DNA of 50,245 nucleotides from Pedosphaera sp. (GTDB lineage Bacteria; Verrucomicrobiota; Verrucomicrobiia; Limisphaerales; SXQI01), in the NCBI GenBank assembly GCA_025359965.1, contig JANYDC010000103.1:1-50245 (forward strand), given 5' to 3'. Below the pieces are notes generated by a model. The model saw nothing but the letters and a program-made list of their open reading frames with translations. It did not search any database and was not told the origin of the DNA. Position numbers and translations under genes: made by a program. Shown piece by piece: positions 26,992 through 36,580 of the stretch (position 1 is the stretch's first letter; each line of letters begins with the position of its first letter).

Positions 26992-27981
26992 CTAATGGGT
27001 CGAATTGACTCCACGCAAGATCGTCGCTGCGCGGGTAAAGCTCGATTCTTTGAAGCCGAGCTTTTGCTTGAGGTGCGCGTCGCGTTCCAATGGGTTCTGA
27101 ATTCGGCCGGCGGACCGGTGATCGCGCCAGGACAGCATTCCGCCTGCCCAAGGCAGGAGGCCGCTGGAAGGAACGGGCAGGTCGCTGCCGTGGAGGATGC
27201 GGTTGGCAACCGGAGCCGAAAGCATGCGGCGGAGGGCGGAAGGTCGCAGGCGGAAGCTGAGGCCGGCCAGGGCGCTGTTGTCGCCGTAGAGATTCGGATA
27301 TTTCTCCAGCATAGTCACGAAGTCATCAAAGTAATCGGGATCAAGCAGCATGGTGCCAGTGCCGGCGTGGGCCGCGATGCAGGTGACGCCGATTTCCAGC
27401 GGCAGGGTCAGCACTCTCGGCGAGGCGAGCTTGTGGTCCATGACCGGCATGGTGCGTTCGCTGCCGGTGTGGGCCAACAAAGGCAATCCGGCTTCGGCCA
27501 TGCGCTCGAGGAATCCTGTGTAGCGGCGGTCGTTCCAGTTGATGCCCTGCACATTGGGCAGGCACTTGAGGGCGGCGGCACCGCCGATCAGACATTTTTC
27601 CAATTCCTCCCGTGCGTCCTTACGAGCCGGATGGATGGAGACTGCAGCGAGGAATTCTGGATGCTTCCGAGCGAGTTGGAGGACGTATTCGTTCGGCACG
27701 TAGAACGAGGAGCGTTCGGGCAGGGGCGTGCCATCCTGATGGTGAGGTAGTTCGTGGGCCAGCAGCAGCGCGCAATCTATCAAGGAGGATCCACGCACAT
27801 ACTCCAGCAATTTTCCGATGTAGAGCCGGTCAAATTCCTGCCCGTGCAGATCGCGGGTAGTCAAGCCAACCGCGCGAGTTAGAAAAGGCGCGCCAATACG
27901 GGTCAGGCCGCGTGGCTGGTACCAGCAGCCTGTGCCGCCGACCCCTGTTCCTACCGCGTGAACGTGACAATCAATGCGCAT
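26992..27981 (-). CDS. Amidohydrolase (TIM-barrel metal-dependent hydrolase)
   Basis: I place the start at ATG 27981, which begins MRIDCHVHAVGTG and gives 329 residues; an in-frame ATG at 28089 adds 36 residues without family character. The HxH motif near the N-terminus and the later metal-binding-like LLAHTGSERTMPV, CIAAHAGTG and LHGSDLPVP mark an amidohydrolase-2-type TIM barrel. These enzymes hydrolyse or decarboxylate small ring or carboxylic substrates; the substrate here cannot be told. The coding density of the opposite strand (26905-27750) is a shadow of this gene. Confidence 0.85.
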   Translation of the reverse strand: MRIDCHVHAVGTGVGGTGCWYQPRGLTRIGAPFLTRAVGLTTRDLHGQEFDRLYIGKLLEYVRGSSLIDCALLLAHELPHHQDGTPLPERSSFYVPNEYVLQLARKHPEFLAAVSIHPARKDAREELEKCLIGGAAALKCLPNVQGINWNDRRYTGFLERMAEAGLPLLAHTGSERTMPVMDHKLASPRVLTLPLEIGVTCIAAHAGTGTMLLDPDYFDDFVTMLEKYPNLYGDNSALAGLSFRLRPSALRRMLSAPVANRILHGSDLPVPSSGLLPWAGGMLSWRDHRSAGRIQNPLERDAHLKQKLGFKESSFTRAATILRGVNSTH

Positions 27982-28179
27982 GGAGATGATCGAAGAATTG
28001 CACCTCATTAGATGTAGTGACGATTTGGGTGTCAACTCGGACCTTCCATTTAAACTGCGGCTTTTTCTGATTGTAACAGGGTGGGGCATGCCGTTGAATT
28101 GCGATTCAATTACTGCCGCAGACCTGACGCAATGTTTGTTCGTTCGTCAACGCCTAGCAGAAAGCATTGTTCAGTTTGA

Positions 28180-29151
<972 letters not shown>

Positions 29152-29262
29152 CCGGATTCAAAATTAAGTAAGGGAAACTGTAGCGTTAAAGTGACAATGC
29201 CTTCCAAGCTTCACTTGCGCTCGAAAAAAGTCCGATGAAGAGTTGTTTTTCAAATCCAACGG

Positions 29263-29290
29263 TTGACACAGTGAGGATTTACTCTAGAGT
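29263..29290 (+). promoter_or_regulatory. Sigma-70-type promoter upstream of rpsU
   Basis: A perfect TTGACA at 29263-29268 is followed, after 16 bases, by TAGAGT at 29285-29290 (4 of 6 matches to TATAAT). It is about 80 bases upstream of the rpsU start codon, so transcription would begin near 29296. Confidence 0.6.
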
Positions 29291-29300
29291 GCCATTCCCG

Positions 29301-29346
29301 CCGCCAGTGCAGGTTGGATAAATCGATATCCCTGGGATGCTGGCGG
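29301..29346 (+). promoter_or_regulatory. Structured leader of rpsU
   Basis: The 5' leader can fold with an outer stem CCGCCAG (29301-29307) with CTGGCGG (29340-29346) and an inner stem GGATA (29316-29320) with TATCC (29327-29331). The fold ends just before a purine-rich GGAGAGGAAG ribosome binding site. Autogenous control by S21 is an inference. Confidence 0.45.
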
Positions 29347-29371
29347 TATGTCGGAGAGGAAGTGACTTAGA

Positions 29372-29569
29372 TTGACAGAGATTAAACTCAAAAAGGGTGA
29401 ATCGGTGGAGAAAGCCTTGCGCCGCTTGAAAAAGCGTATTGACCGCGAGGGTACGCTGAAGGAGGTCCGCAGCCATCGCCATTACGAAAAACCCAGCGAA
29501 CGCCGCCGTCGGAAGATGAAAGTGGCACGCTTCAATGCAATGCTTAGCGCGCGTTACGCCGATCTTTAA
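29372..29569 (+). CDS. rpsU: 30S ribosomal protein S21
   Basis: This 65-residue, strongly basic protein matches S21 (SVEKALRRLKKRIDREGTLK, EVRSHRHYEKPSERRRRKMK). It starts at TTG 29372, with a purine-rich GGAGAGGAAG 11 or so bases upstream. S21 sits on the 30S platform and helps initiation. It stands between a promoter with a structured leader and a strong terminator, so it is probably transcribed alone. Confidence 0.95.
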   Translation: MTEIKLKKGESVEKALRRLKKRIDREGTLKEVRSHRHYEKPSERRRRKMKVARFNAMLSARYADL

Positions 29570-29590
29570 GCGAATTTTTTGATTGTCACA

Positions 29591-29628
29591 GCCGGGAGAT
29601 GCCCTCTAATCATCTCCCGGCCTTTTTT
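29591..29628 (+). terminator. Rho-independent terminator of rpsU
   Basis: A perfect 11-bp stem GCCGGGAGATG (29591-29601) with CATCTCCCGGC (29611-29621), loop CCCTCTAAT, is followed by CTTTTTT (29622-29628). It begins 22 bases after the rpsU stop codon. Confidence 0.95.
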
Positions 29629-30543
29629 ATGTATTCTCTCTCAACATGTTGGAATTCGCACCGTCACACCGACGGCAGGGCGATGCTGGAAGAAATTCGC
29701 AGTCTCGGTTTCGAGTACGCCGAGCTGAGTCATGGTGTGCGCATCAGTCTGCTGCCCGGAGTGCTGGATGCAGTGGCCGCAGGAGTAATCAAGATCTCCA
29801 CGCTCCACAATTTTTGTCCGCTTCCCATCGGGGTCAATCACGCGGCGCCCAATATTTTCAAGTTTTCCTCTTCAGACCGCCGCGAGCGCGACAATGCATT
29901 TAAGCACTCGATCAAGACCCTCGAAACTGCGGCCAGAGTAGGTGCCAAACTGGTGGTGCTCCACACAGGCGCGGTGGACATGAAGGATTACACGGACAAA
30001 CTCATCGATATGGTGGGTGACGGGCAGAAGGAAACGAGCAAGTTTCAAAAGTTGTGCGATGAATGTGTGAGTAAGCGCGAATCCCGCAAGGAGGAGCCGA
30101 TGCAGTTCGCGACTGAAATCATCCAGCAACTTGCCGAAGTGGCGAAGCAAAAGGGGTTGAAACTGGGGATTGAGAACCGCGAGGCGCTGGAGGAAATACC
30201 GTTTGAGTCTGATTTCAGTTTTTTCCTGCGCGAGTTTGATCCGGAGACGGTTTGTTACTGGCATGATTGCGGGCACGCGCAGATCAAACATAATCTGGGG
30301 TTTATTGATCACATGATGCATTTGGAGAATATGGCCGAGCGATTGGCTGGGTTTCATGTCCACGATGTGCAATTCCCGGGCAAGGACCATTGTCCGCCGG
30401 GCTCAGGCATGATCGATTTTGCGGCACTGGGCCGGTTGGTGAAGCCGGAGCATATCAAGGTGCTGGAGTTAAGTCCTGGGCTGAACACGGAGGATGTGTT
30501 GAGAGGGACGGACTTCGTCAAAAAAGCCTGGGGGCCCGAATAA
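29629..30543 (+). CDS. Sugar phosphate isomerase/epimerase-like TIM barrel
   Basis: The start is set at ATG 29629 (304 residues): the protein then begins MYSLSTCWNSHRHTDGRAML, matching the usual N-terminus of xylose-isomerase-like TIM barrels; an in-frame ATG at 29599 lies inside the terminator loop. Motifs such as EYAELSHG, KLVVLHTGAVDM and LGIENREALEEIPF fit the AP-endonuclease-2 family. So do CYWHDCGHAQIKHNLGF and GFHVHDVQFPGKDHCPPGSG, with metal-ligand Glu, His and Asp positions. The substrate is unknown. The gene begins immediately after the rpsU terminator, so its own promoter is unclear. Confidence 0.85.
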   Translation: MYSLSTCWNSHRHTDGRAMLEEIRSLGFEYAELSHGVRISLLPGVLDAVAAGVIKISTLHNFCPLPIGVNHAAPNIFKFSSSDRRERDNAFKHSIKTLETAARVGAKLVVLHTGAVDMKDYTDKLIDMVGDGQKETSKFQKLCDECVSKRESRKEEPMQFATEIIQQLAEVAKQKGLKLGIENREALEEIPFESDFSFFLREFDPETVCYWHDCGHAQIKHNLGFIDHMMHLENMAERLAGFHVHDVQFPGKDHCPPGSGMIDFAALGRLVKPEHIKVLELSPGLNTEDVLRGTDFVKKAWGPE

Positions 30544-30589
30544 CTTCTGTGTCTCCCATTTCTTTATCGCTTTCCCCACGGGCTGAGGC

Positions 30590-31705
30590 ATGAGCAAAGC
30601 CCGAAAGTTTTTTTCGCTGTCGCTGAGGCTGCTGATTTGTCTGCTGCTGCTGGCTTGGATTTTTCAGGCAATCTTCTACAACGAAGGGCGGCTTTCCTGG
30701 GAGGAGGATTTTCAGATCAAACACTCGGACGCCGACTGGCAGGCGCTGTCGCGGTGGGACCGGTTTGAGATTGCCTGGCGCTTTGGCCCTTCGGAGCTGT
30801 GGAAGACACTCCGGGAAATGGACCCGATGTGGCTGATTATCTCGCTGGTTTTAATGGGGGCGACCATTTTTATCGGCGTGCTGCGATGGCAGGCTATCCT
30901 GAGGGTTCACGGGTTGAAGGTGCCTCTGAGAAGGGTGACTCAGATATCGTTTGTTGCGCATTTTTTTAATTCTTTCCTGTTGGGCTCGGTGGGAGGGGAT
31001 GTCTTGAAAGCCTATTATGTGGCACGTGAGACGCATCACAAGAAGCCGGAGGCAGTGGTAACGGTGGTGGTGGACCGGTTGATCGGCCTTTTTTCGATGC
31101 TGGTGTTTGGCTGCATTTTCCTTGTTCCCAATTTTGACATCATGACCGCCACGCCCCGCCTGCGGTTGGTGGTCAGCCTGATGCTCGCCATGACATTCGG
31201 CTGCGGAATTTTTCTGCTTATTGGATTTTGGGGCGGAGTTTCACGGCGGGTTCCCAAGGCGCGGGAATGGCTTCGCCGCCTGCCAAGGGGGCAATCCATT
31301 GAGCGTTCATTGGAGGCATTCCGTGAATTTGGCCGGGACAAGGGTTTTTTTTGGCGGATATTGCCGATCTCTACTTTGCTGAACGTGGTGCTCGTGCTTC
31401 ATTTTTATGTTCTGACGTTGGGATTTCATTTGCAGGTTCCGCTGCTGGCGCTGGCGGCGATCGTGCCGGTGGTGACGAGTATCTCGGCCCTGCCGATCAC
31501 TCCGTCGGGACTCGGAGTGAGGGAGAATCTTTATGTGTGGATGCTGGCGGTGCCGATGCTGGCGGTGCCTGAGGGGAAGGCCCTTCTTCTCTCCCTGGTC
31601 GGGTATGCGGGCAGCCTGTTTTGGAGTGCGATAGGCGGCGCAGTTTATCTAACGCTTCGCGAAAAACAGGATTTGGCGCATTTAAATGATGGAAATCAAG
31701 TGTGA
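30590..31705 (+). CDS. Lysylphosphatidylglycerol synthase TM-type membrane protein (flippase-like)
   Basis: This 371-residue protein has an N-terminal membrane segment (LRLLICLLLLAWIFQAIFY), then at least six more hydrophobic spans. A conserved FVAHFFNSFLLGSVGGDVLK-type motif near residue 125, plus VVVDRLIGLFSMLVFGC and ITPSGLGVRENLYVWML, mark the LPG_synthase_TM/UPF0104 superfamily, whose members move lipid-linked substrates across membranes. The gene starts 46 bases after the isomerase-like gene. A lipid or glycan flipping role is an inference from the family. Confidence 0.85.
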   Translation: MSKARKFFSLSLRLLICLLLLAWIFQAIFYNEGRLSWEEDFQIKHSDADWQALSRWDRFEIAWRFGPSELWKTLREMDPMWLIISLVLMGATIFIGVLRWQAILRVHGLKVPLRRVTQISFVAHFFNSFLLGSVGGDVLKAYYVARETHHKKPEAVVTVVVDRLIGLFSMLVFGCIFLVPNFDIMTATPRLRLVVSLMLAMTFGCGIFLLIGFWGGVSRRVPKAREWLRRLPRGQSIERSLEAFREFGRDKGFFWRILPISTLLNVVLVLHFYVLTLGFHLQVPLLALAAIVPVVTSISALPITPSGLGVRENLYVWMLAVPMLAVPEGKALLLSLVGYAGSLFWSAIGGAVYLTLREKQDLAHLNDGNQV

Positions 31706-31759
31706 TCCTGCTTCCCTCTCTGCACTGCTTTCCCTAATCTTACCTCGCCAAGTGAAAAC

Positions 31760-33241
31760 ATGGAAAAGCTCCTTCTAGTCGATGACGAAGCGGAAATTCA
31801 GTATTCTTTCCGCCGCATATTCGCCAGCAGCAGTGTAGAGATTTCGACTGCCAACAGCGGGGAGGAGGCGCTTAAACTCATCCCAAAGCTGAAGCCGGAT
31901 CTCGTGCTGATGGACGTGCGGATGGCGGGTATTACCGGCCTTGAGACCTTGCGCAGGTTGCGTGAGATCGATGCCAAACTGCCGGTGATCATGATGACCG
32001 CCTACGGCACCACCCAGACCGCCATTGAGGCGATGAAACTGGGTGCGTACGATTATTTGCTTAAACCATTCGACGTGCCCAAGCTGCAGGAGATCGTGCA
32101 TGGCGCGCTTAAGGTGGCGAGGGATATGAGGCAGGTGGTTTCTTTCCAGCCGCTGCTCGAATCGGAGGATTACGAAGGCGGAGTGGTCGGACGCAGCGAG
32201 GCCATGCAGCGCGTTTTTAAGCTGATCGGCCAGCTTGCAGGATCAGATGCAACGGCTCTCATCACCGGGGAATCCGGCACAGGCAAAGAGTTGGTGGCCC
32301 GGGCGATTTATAATAACTCGCACCGCAGCGAAAAACCTTTTATCGCCATCAACTGCGCGGCAATTCCTGAGAATTTGTTGGAGAGCGAACTTTTCGGCCA
32401 TGAAAAGGGCGCGTTTACAGGGGCTACCGGCCAGCGGGTCGGAAAGTTTGAGCAATGCAACGGCGGCACTATTTTTCTTGATGAGATAGGGGATATGTCG
32501 CTGCCCACGCAGACCAAGATTCTCCGCGTCCTGCAGAATGGCACGTTCGAGAGGGTGGGGGGCAACTCGCCGGTCAGGGTGGATGTTCGTGTGATTGCCG
32601 CGACCAACAAACCGCTGGAAAAGGCGGTGGCCAACCGCGAGTTTCGCGAGGATTTGTTTTACCGGTTGAACGTGGTACGGGTGCAGATGCCCGCTCTTAG
32701 AGAGCGCAAGGACGACATCAGACTTTTGGTTAATTATTTTCTGCGCAAGTTTGCCCAGCAACAGCGGCGCTCCCCCAAGTCGATTGCTCCGGAGGTGATC
32801 ACCGCTTTTGAGTCTTACCATTGGCCCGGAAACGTGCGCGAGTTGGAAAATGTGGTGCAGCGGGCAATCGTGGTGGCCAAGGGCGATGCTATTCTGCCGG
32901 GTGATATTGCTGAGGAAATCATTCGGCGTCCGGCCAGTGCCGTTGTTGCATCGGAGGCGGCATTGCCTTCCGCCCCGGGCGGGGTGGCCGTGGAATCGCA
33001 TTCGAGTTCGGAATCCGTCCCAACTGACCTGAGTTCGCTGGCGCGGCTGCTTTTTCAATGGGCCCGCCGGGAAAAATCGTTGAAAGTCATTCCTGCCGTC
33101 GAGCGTGAACTGATTATCAATGCCTTGGCTGAGACGAAGGGAAATCAGGTTCAGGCGGCAAAGCTTCTGGGAGTCACGCGTGCCACACTTAGAAAGCGTG
33201 TGGACAAGTTTGGTATCAAACAGGAACTGTCCATTACTTAA
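31760..33241 (+). CDS. Sigma-54-dependent response regulator, NtrC family
   Basis: This 493-residue protein has a receiver domain (residues 1-120, acidic pair D8-D9, phospho-acceptor D52 in LVLMDVRM and Lys in LLKPFD). A sigma-54 activator AAA+ domain follows (about 140-380: Walker A GESGTGKE, GAFTGA loop, Walker B GGTIFLDEIGD). A Fis-type helix-turn-helix ends it (NQVQAAKLLGVTRATLRKRV). The GAFTGA loop is intact, so it should activate sigma-54 promoters. A kinase partner is not adjacent. The normally conserved Pro after the phospho-acceptor region is Ala here (RMAGITGL). The gene starts 54 bases after the flippase-like gene. Confidence 0.93.
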   Translation: MEKLLLVDDEAEIQYSFRRIFASSSVEISTANSGEEALKLIPKLKPDLVLMDVRMAGITGLETLRRLREIDAKLPVIMMTAYGTTQTAIEAMKLGAYDYLLKPFDVPKLQEIVHGALKVARDMRQVVSFQPLLESEDYEGGVVGRSEAMQRVFKLIGQLAGSDATALITGESGTGKELVARAIYNNSHRSEKPFIAINCAAIPENLLESELFGHEKGAFTGATGQRVGKFEQCNGGTIFLDEIGDMSLPTQTKILRVLQNGTFERVGGNSPVRVDVRVIAATNKPLEKAVANREFREDLFYRLNVVRVQMPALRERKDDIRLLVNYFLRKFAQQQRRSPKSIAPEVITAFESYHWPGNVRELENVVQRAIVVAKGDAILPGDIAEEIIRRPASAVVASEAALPSAPGGVAVESHSSSESVPTDLSSLARLLFQWARREKSLKVIPAVERELIINALAETKGNQVQAAKLLGVTRATLRKRVDKFGIKQELSIT

Positions 33242-33484
33242 AGTTGAACTGGAAAAAGACTCGTTTTCGTAATTGGCCTGCATTATCCTTCGTTCATCGT
33301 TATGAAACATCCGGTCATTCCAGCCTTGCTCCCGACGTTTCATGATTTTTCCTGGCCCCACTTGTTTTTCCAAGCCTCCGGAGGAGATCACCTCGGAGCT
33401 TGCTTTCCATCCACCCAACCACCATCCTTACGGACTGTTAAACATATTCAGAACCGCCCGGCAACGAGCGTTTCCCATTGACGA

Positions 33485-35188
33485 ATGAGCACATCACCGG
33501 AGTCCAAAACACCCGAGTTTGAACTGGATCTCGACCTGGCCTTTTTGCCAGCTTGGGCGCAGCAGCCTGCTGCCGCGAACAAGTACGAGAAATACACAGG
33601 CGAAGAAGAGTCAGGCCGCGGCAGACGCGACCGCCCTTTCCGCAGCGATTCGCGCGGCGGCGGTAGCGGCGGTGGCGGCCCCCGACGGGATGGCGCACGG
33701 CCACCCGCACGCAGCGGCAGCGGCGGCGGCGCGCCGGGAGCACGACCCTTTGGGGGCGGCTTTGGCGGTGGAGATCGCGGACCGCGCCCAGGTGGAGATC
33801 GTGGACCCCGTCGTGAAGGCGGATTTCGCAGGCAGGAAGACGCGCCTCGTCGTGATCCGCTGCCCCCGTTGCCTGCCATTGATGTCAATTTGGTACCTGA
33901 AGAGAAGGGTGTTGAATCCCTGGCCCGTCAGATTCGTTTGACTGGGCGGGCCTATCCGCTTTTCGAGATCGCCCAATTGGTGCTCAAGAAAAATGATCGT
34001 TACCATCTGGTCCTCACCCCGGAAAAACCTGAAGGCGGGGAAGCTGCCAGCCAGATTCTGGTGTGCAGTCTGGATGACACGGTTTGGTTTTCTGAGAACG
34101 AGGCTGTTGAGCACGCCCTTGCCAAGCATTTTAACACTTTTTACTCCTCGGAGAAGATTCCAAGCGATCCGCCCAAGGGTGTCTACACCTTCGTGGCGCA
34201 GTGCGGGATTAGTGGCGTGGTGTTAGGTCCGCCGAACTACCACGATTATCAGAACAAGCTGCGCAAACTGCATCAGGAGCGTTTCTCCCGCATGGAATTT
34301 GACGCTTTCAAAGCCCGCATCAAGATCGTCAAGGACGAGGAAATTGTGAAGAAATGGGTTGAAGAACAGAGCTTCAAGACAGAATTCACCGCGCTCAACA
34401 TTCCTGAGACTCTTAAACTCCATTCGATGGAGGAGGCTCAACAGCATTTCCGCGCCACGCACGCTCCCAACGTCATCCGCAAAGTGGACAAGCATTCGAT
34501 CTCTGGAGCGGCCCTCGCCACCCAGCCCTGCCGTCCGTTGCTGGCACTGGCGCGTCGCGCTGTTGATGATCAGACCAAATTCCCCCTGCGTATCGTGAAT
34601 GTGCTGAGCCAGCAATTCGCTCGGCAGGGCCTGCAATTCTTCAAGGTTAACAAGACGGTGACCCACGTCGCTGTGGCACGTCCTCATTTCTTGGACATGG
34701 TGGCAACGCCTGTTTCAGAAGGGGTCAAAAAAATTGTTGATTTCATTGATGCCACACCCAAGTGCAGCCGCCGGAAACTAATTGACGCGTTTGCCCCGGC
34801 CGCAGCTGCCGCTCCTGAAGCAACCGCTGCCCCTGCCGGTGAAGCCGTCAGCGCCGGTGATGCGACTGCGGCGCCTTCACCCCAAATGGCCGCCCTGGTA
34901 AGCGACTTGCATTGGCTGGTTCATCAAGGGCATGTCATCGAATTCGCCAGTGGTTTGTTGGAAACAGCAAAACGCCCGCTGCCGAGGCCGGTGCGCCCCG
35001 AGCCGAAGCCCAAAGCTCCGGCACCTGCTGCCCCTGTCGGAGCGGTTGCGGCAAACGTCGAAACGGCTGCTGTTGAAACCGCAGTTGAGTCGGAGGAAAT
35101 GGCAGCCCACGAAACTGCCGCCACCACAGAACTCTCGTCGACCGAGGCTGAGCCTCCTGCCGCAGAAAAGCCGGAAGCGCAGGGCTAA
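33485..35188 (+). CDS. Protein with RGG-rich disordered linker, function unknown
   Basis: This 567-residue protein has a short acidic N-terminus, then a Gly/Arg-rich region (about residues 45-125) with many RGG, GGG and RGPR motifs. A folded central part of about 300 residues (starting PLPAIDVNLVPEEKGVESLA) contains charged helices and a conserved-looking IVKDEEIVKKWVEEQSF segment. The C-terminus is Ala/Pro/Glu-rich and likely disordered. RGG tracts usually bind RNA, so an RNA-associated role is inferred, but I do not recognise the family. It follows the NtrC-type regulator by about 240 bases and converges with the DUF971 gene. Confidence 0.8.
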   Translation: MSTSPESKTPEFELDLDLAFLPAWAQQPAAANKYEKYTGEEESGRGRRDRPFRSDSRGGGSGGGGPRRDGARPPARSGSGGGAPGARPFGGGFGGGDRGPRPGGDRGPRREGGFRRQEDAPRRDPLPPLPAIDVNLVPEEKGVESLARQIRLTGRAYPLFEIAQLVLKKNDRYHLVLTPEKPEGGEAASQILVCSLDDTVWFSENEAVEHALAKHFNTFYSSEKIPSDPPKGVYTFVAQCGISGVVLGPPNYHDYQNKLRKLHQERFSRMEFDAFKARIKIVKDEEIVKKWVEEQSFKTEFTALNIPETLKLHSMEEAQQHFRATHAPNVIRKVDKHSISGAALATQPCRPLLALARRAVDDQTKFPLRIVNVLSQQFARQGLQFFKVNKTVTHVAVARPHFLDMVATPVSEGVKKIVDFIDATPKCSRRKLIDAFAPAAAAAPEATAAPAGEAVSAGDATAAPSPQMAALVSDLHWLVHQGHVIEFASGLLETAKRPLPRPVRPEPKPKAPAPAAPVGAVAANVETAAVETAVESEEMAAHETAATTELSSTEAEPPAAEKPEAQG

Positions 35189-35197
35189 TAAGTTAGC

Positions 35198-35581
35198 TTA
35201 CATACTCTCATCGGTTGCCTCCGCCACCCGGCGGAGGTAATCGAAAGAGTAAAGTCCCGTCGAGTGCATGTCCCCCCAAGTGGGCTGCAAGGCATATCCA
35301 CCCACGGCCCGGATGGACCGAATCTCAAAGGCGTGAAGGCCCAAAGGACGCGCTGGCACCTTGTAGACGTTCCCCAGCATATCCATTTCGCCATTGCATC
35401 CGGCGCAAGGACATCTTTTCCTAAGGCGTTCTAAAGGGATAAAATCCTCTCGCCCATCATCCCACTTTAAAGCCAGTTCGGGGCCGATTTGTTGAACATC
35501 AAGTAACCTCACTCTCACATCATAACTGGTATCGCGAACGGCTTCCATAAGGCCTTTCATCAAAAACAGGCTTTGCGCCAT
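35198..35581 (-). CDS. DUF971 (GBBH-like N-terminal) domain protein
   Basis: The frame starts at 35629, but ATG 35581 or 35560 is more natural; the first residues upstream look non-coding. The domain begins around VQQIGPELALKWDDGREDFI and contains the RKRCPCAGCNGE cysteine motif, then GLHAFEIRSIRAVGGYALQ and DMHSTGLYSFDYLRRVAE. DUF971 corresponds to the N-terminal domain of gamma-butyrobetaine hydroxylase and also occurs alone, often near iron-sulphur cluster proteins. The paired cysteines suggest metal or cluster binding. It converges with the RGG-linker gene and diverges from the VOC gene. Confidence 0.85.
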   Translation of the reverse strand: MAQSLFLMKGLMEAVRDTSYDVRVRLLDVQQIGPELALKWDDGREDFIPLERLRKRCPCAGCNGEMDMLGNVYKVPARPLGLHAFEIRSIRAVGGYALQPTWGDMHSTGLYSFDYLRRVAEATDESM

Positions 35582-35666
35582 TTTGAGCAAAATGAGATGC
35601 GGCAGAAAAGTATTTGACTGCGCACACAAGCCGTGGCTGAGTGCTGGAGATCCACCATTTGTTGAG

Positions 35667-36071
35667 ATGCGTCCACAACCTCTTATTTGCGTCGGCGATG
35701 TTGAAGCCGCCAGCCGCTGGTACCAAAAGCTTCTCGGTTGCCGAAGCGACCACGGTGGTTCCCATTATGAACGTTTGGTTTCGGGTGAAAGGCTGATTCT
35801 TCAACTACATAACTGGGATGTGGAAGACCATCACGGACAAATTGGGGATCGAAACTTCCGGCCATACGGAAACGGAGTTCTCCTATGGTTTGAAGTGGAC
35901 GACTTTGAAGAGGCGGTTGCCCGTGCAACGGAACTAAAGGCTGAGGTAGTACTGCCCCGGCATCGCAATCCTCCCGATGGTGATGGCGGGCCAAACCATT
36001 GGGAGCTATGGATACGAGATCCCGAAGGCTACACGGTGGTCCTGGCGAGTCCGGACGGATCAGCAGGTTAG
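35667..36071 (+). CDS. VOC family (glyoxalase-like) protein
   Basis: I start at ATG 35667, giving a 134-residue protein beginning MRPQPLICVGDVEAASRWYQ, the usual opening of a vicinal-oxygen-chelate domain. The paired beta-alpha-beta units and the closing segment GPNHWELWIRDPEGYTVVLA support this, with candidate metal ligands in the expected His and Glu positions. The family includes glyoxalases, dioxygenases and resistance proteins; the substrate cannot be told. The cupin gene follows 48 bases later, suggesting a small operon. Confidence 0.88.
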   Translation: MRPQPLICVGDVEAASRWYQKLLGCRSDHGGSHYERLVSGERLILQLHNWDVEDHHGQIGDRNFRPYGNGVLLWFEVDDFEEAVARATELKAEVVLPRHRNPPDGDGGPNHWELWIRDPEGYTVVLASPDGSAG

Positions 36072-36119
36072 GTTTTTCATGTGATTGCCAGATGCTTTGA
36101 AAGAGGGAAATCTTCGGGC

Positions 36120-36485
36120 ATGGATATCAGAAATCTGAGCAATGTTCCGGCGTTCACGACCAAAGACGGATCAGAAATCCGCGAGCTGCTTGCTTATCGC
36201 AATAGCGGTATCCGCCTTCAAAGCCTTGCCGAAGCGCGCATCGCGTTGGGTATGGCCACGCAGGAGCACTACCACATAAAAACCGAGGAGATTTATTTTA
36301 TCACAGCCGGCACTGGACGCATACGGATCGAGAACGAGGAACGTGATGTGACAATAGGTGATGCCATTGCCATTCCGCCCGGCCAAAAGCACAAGATTTG
36401 GAACACGGGCAGCGGGGTTCTGAGTCTGCTCTGCTGCTGCGCTCCTCCTTACGAGCATGATGATACCGTAATCACCGGGGAATGA
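36120..36485 (+). CDS. Cupin domain protein
   Basis: The start at ATG 36120 has a GAGGGAA purine run about 14 bases upstream. The 121-residue product is a single cupin: motif 1 HYHIKTEEIYFITAGTGRIR carries the two His and Glu, and motif 2 is GDAIAIPPGQKHKIWNTGSG with the His. Small cupins bind a metal and act as isomerases, dioxygenases or sensors. The pairing with the VOC gene, also a metal-binding beta fold, suggests a shared small-molecule pathway, but no substrate is evident. Confidence 0.88.
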   Translation: MDIRNLSNVPAFTTKDGSEIRELLAYRNSGIRLQSLAEARIALGMATQEHYHIKTEEIYFITAGTGRIRIENEERDVTIGDAIAIPPGQKHKIWNTGSGVLSLLCCCAPPYEHDDTVITGE

Positions 36486-36580
36486 GCGAACCGCAGTCAG
36501 ACACTTGAAAATTCGATAAAGGATTGCTGATTTACGGGTCCGCTCTTAGCATACTTTGAGGCTGCTATTGTCAGCCATGT

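Noticed and set aside
26905..27750. Long plus-strand open frame of about 280 codons
   Set aside because: It lies antisense to the amidohydrolase, lacks recognisable motifs and follows that gene's codon structure.
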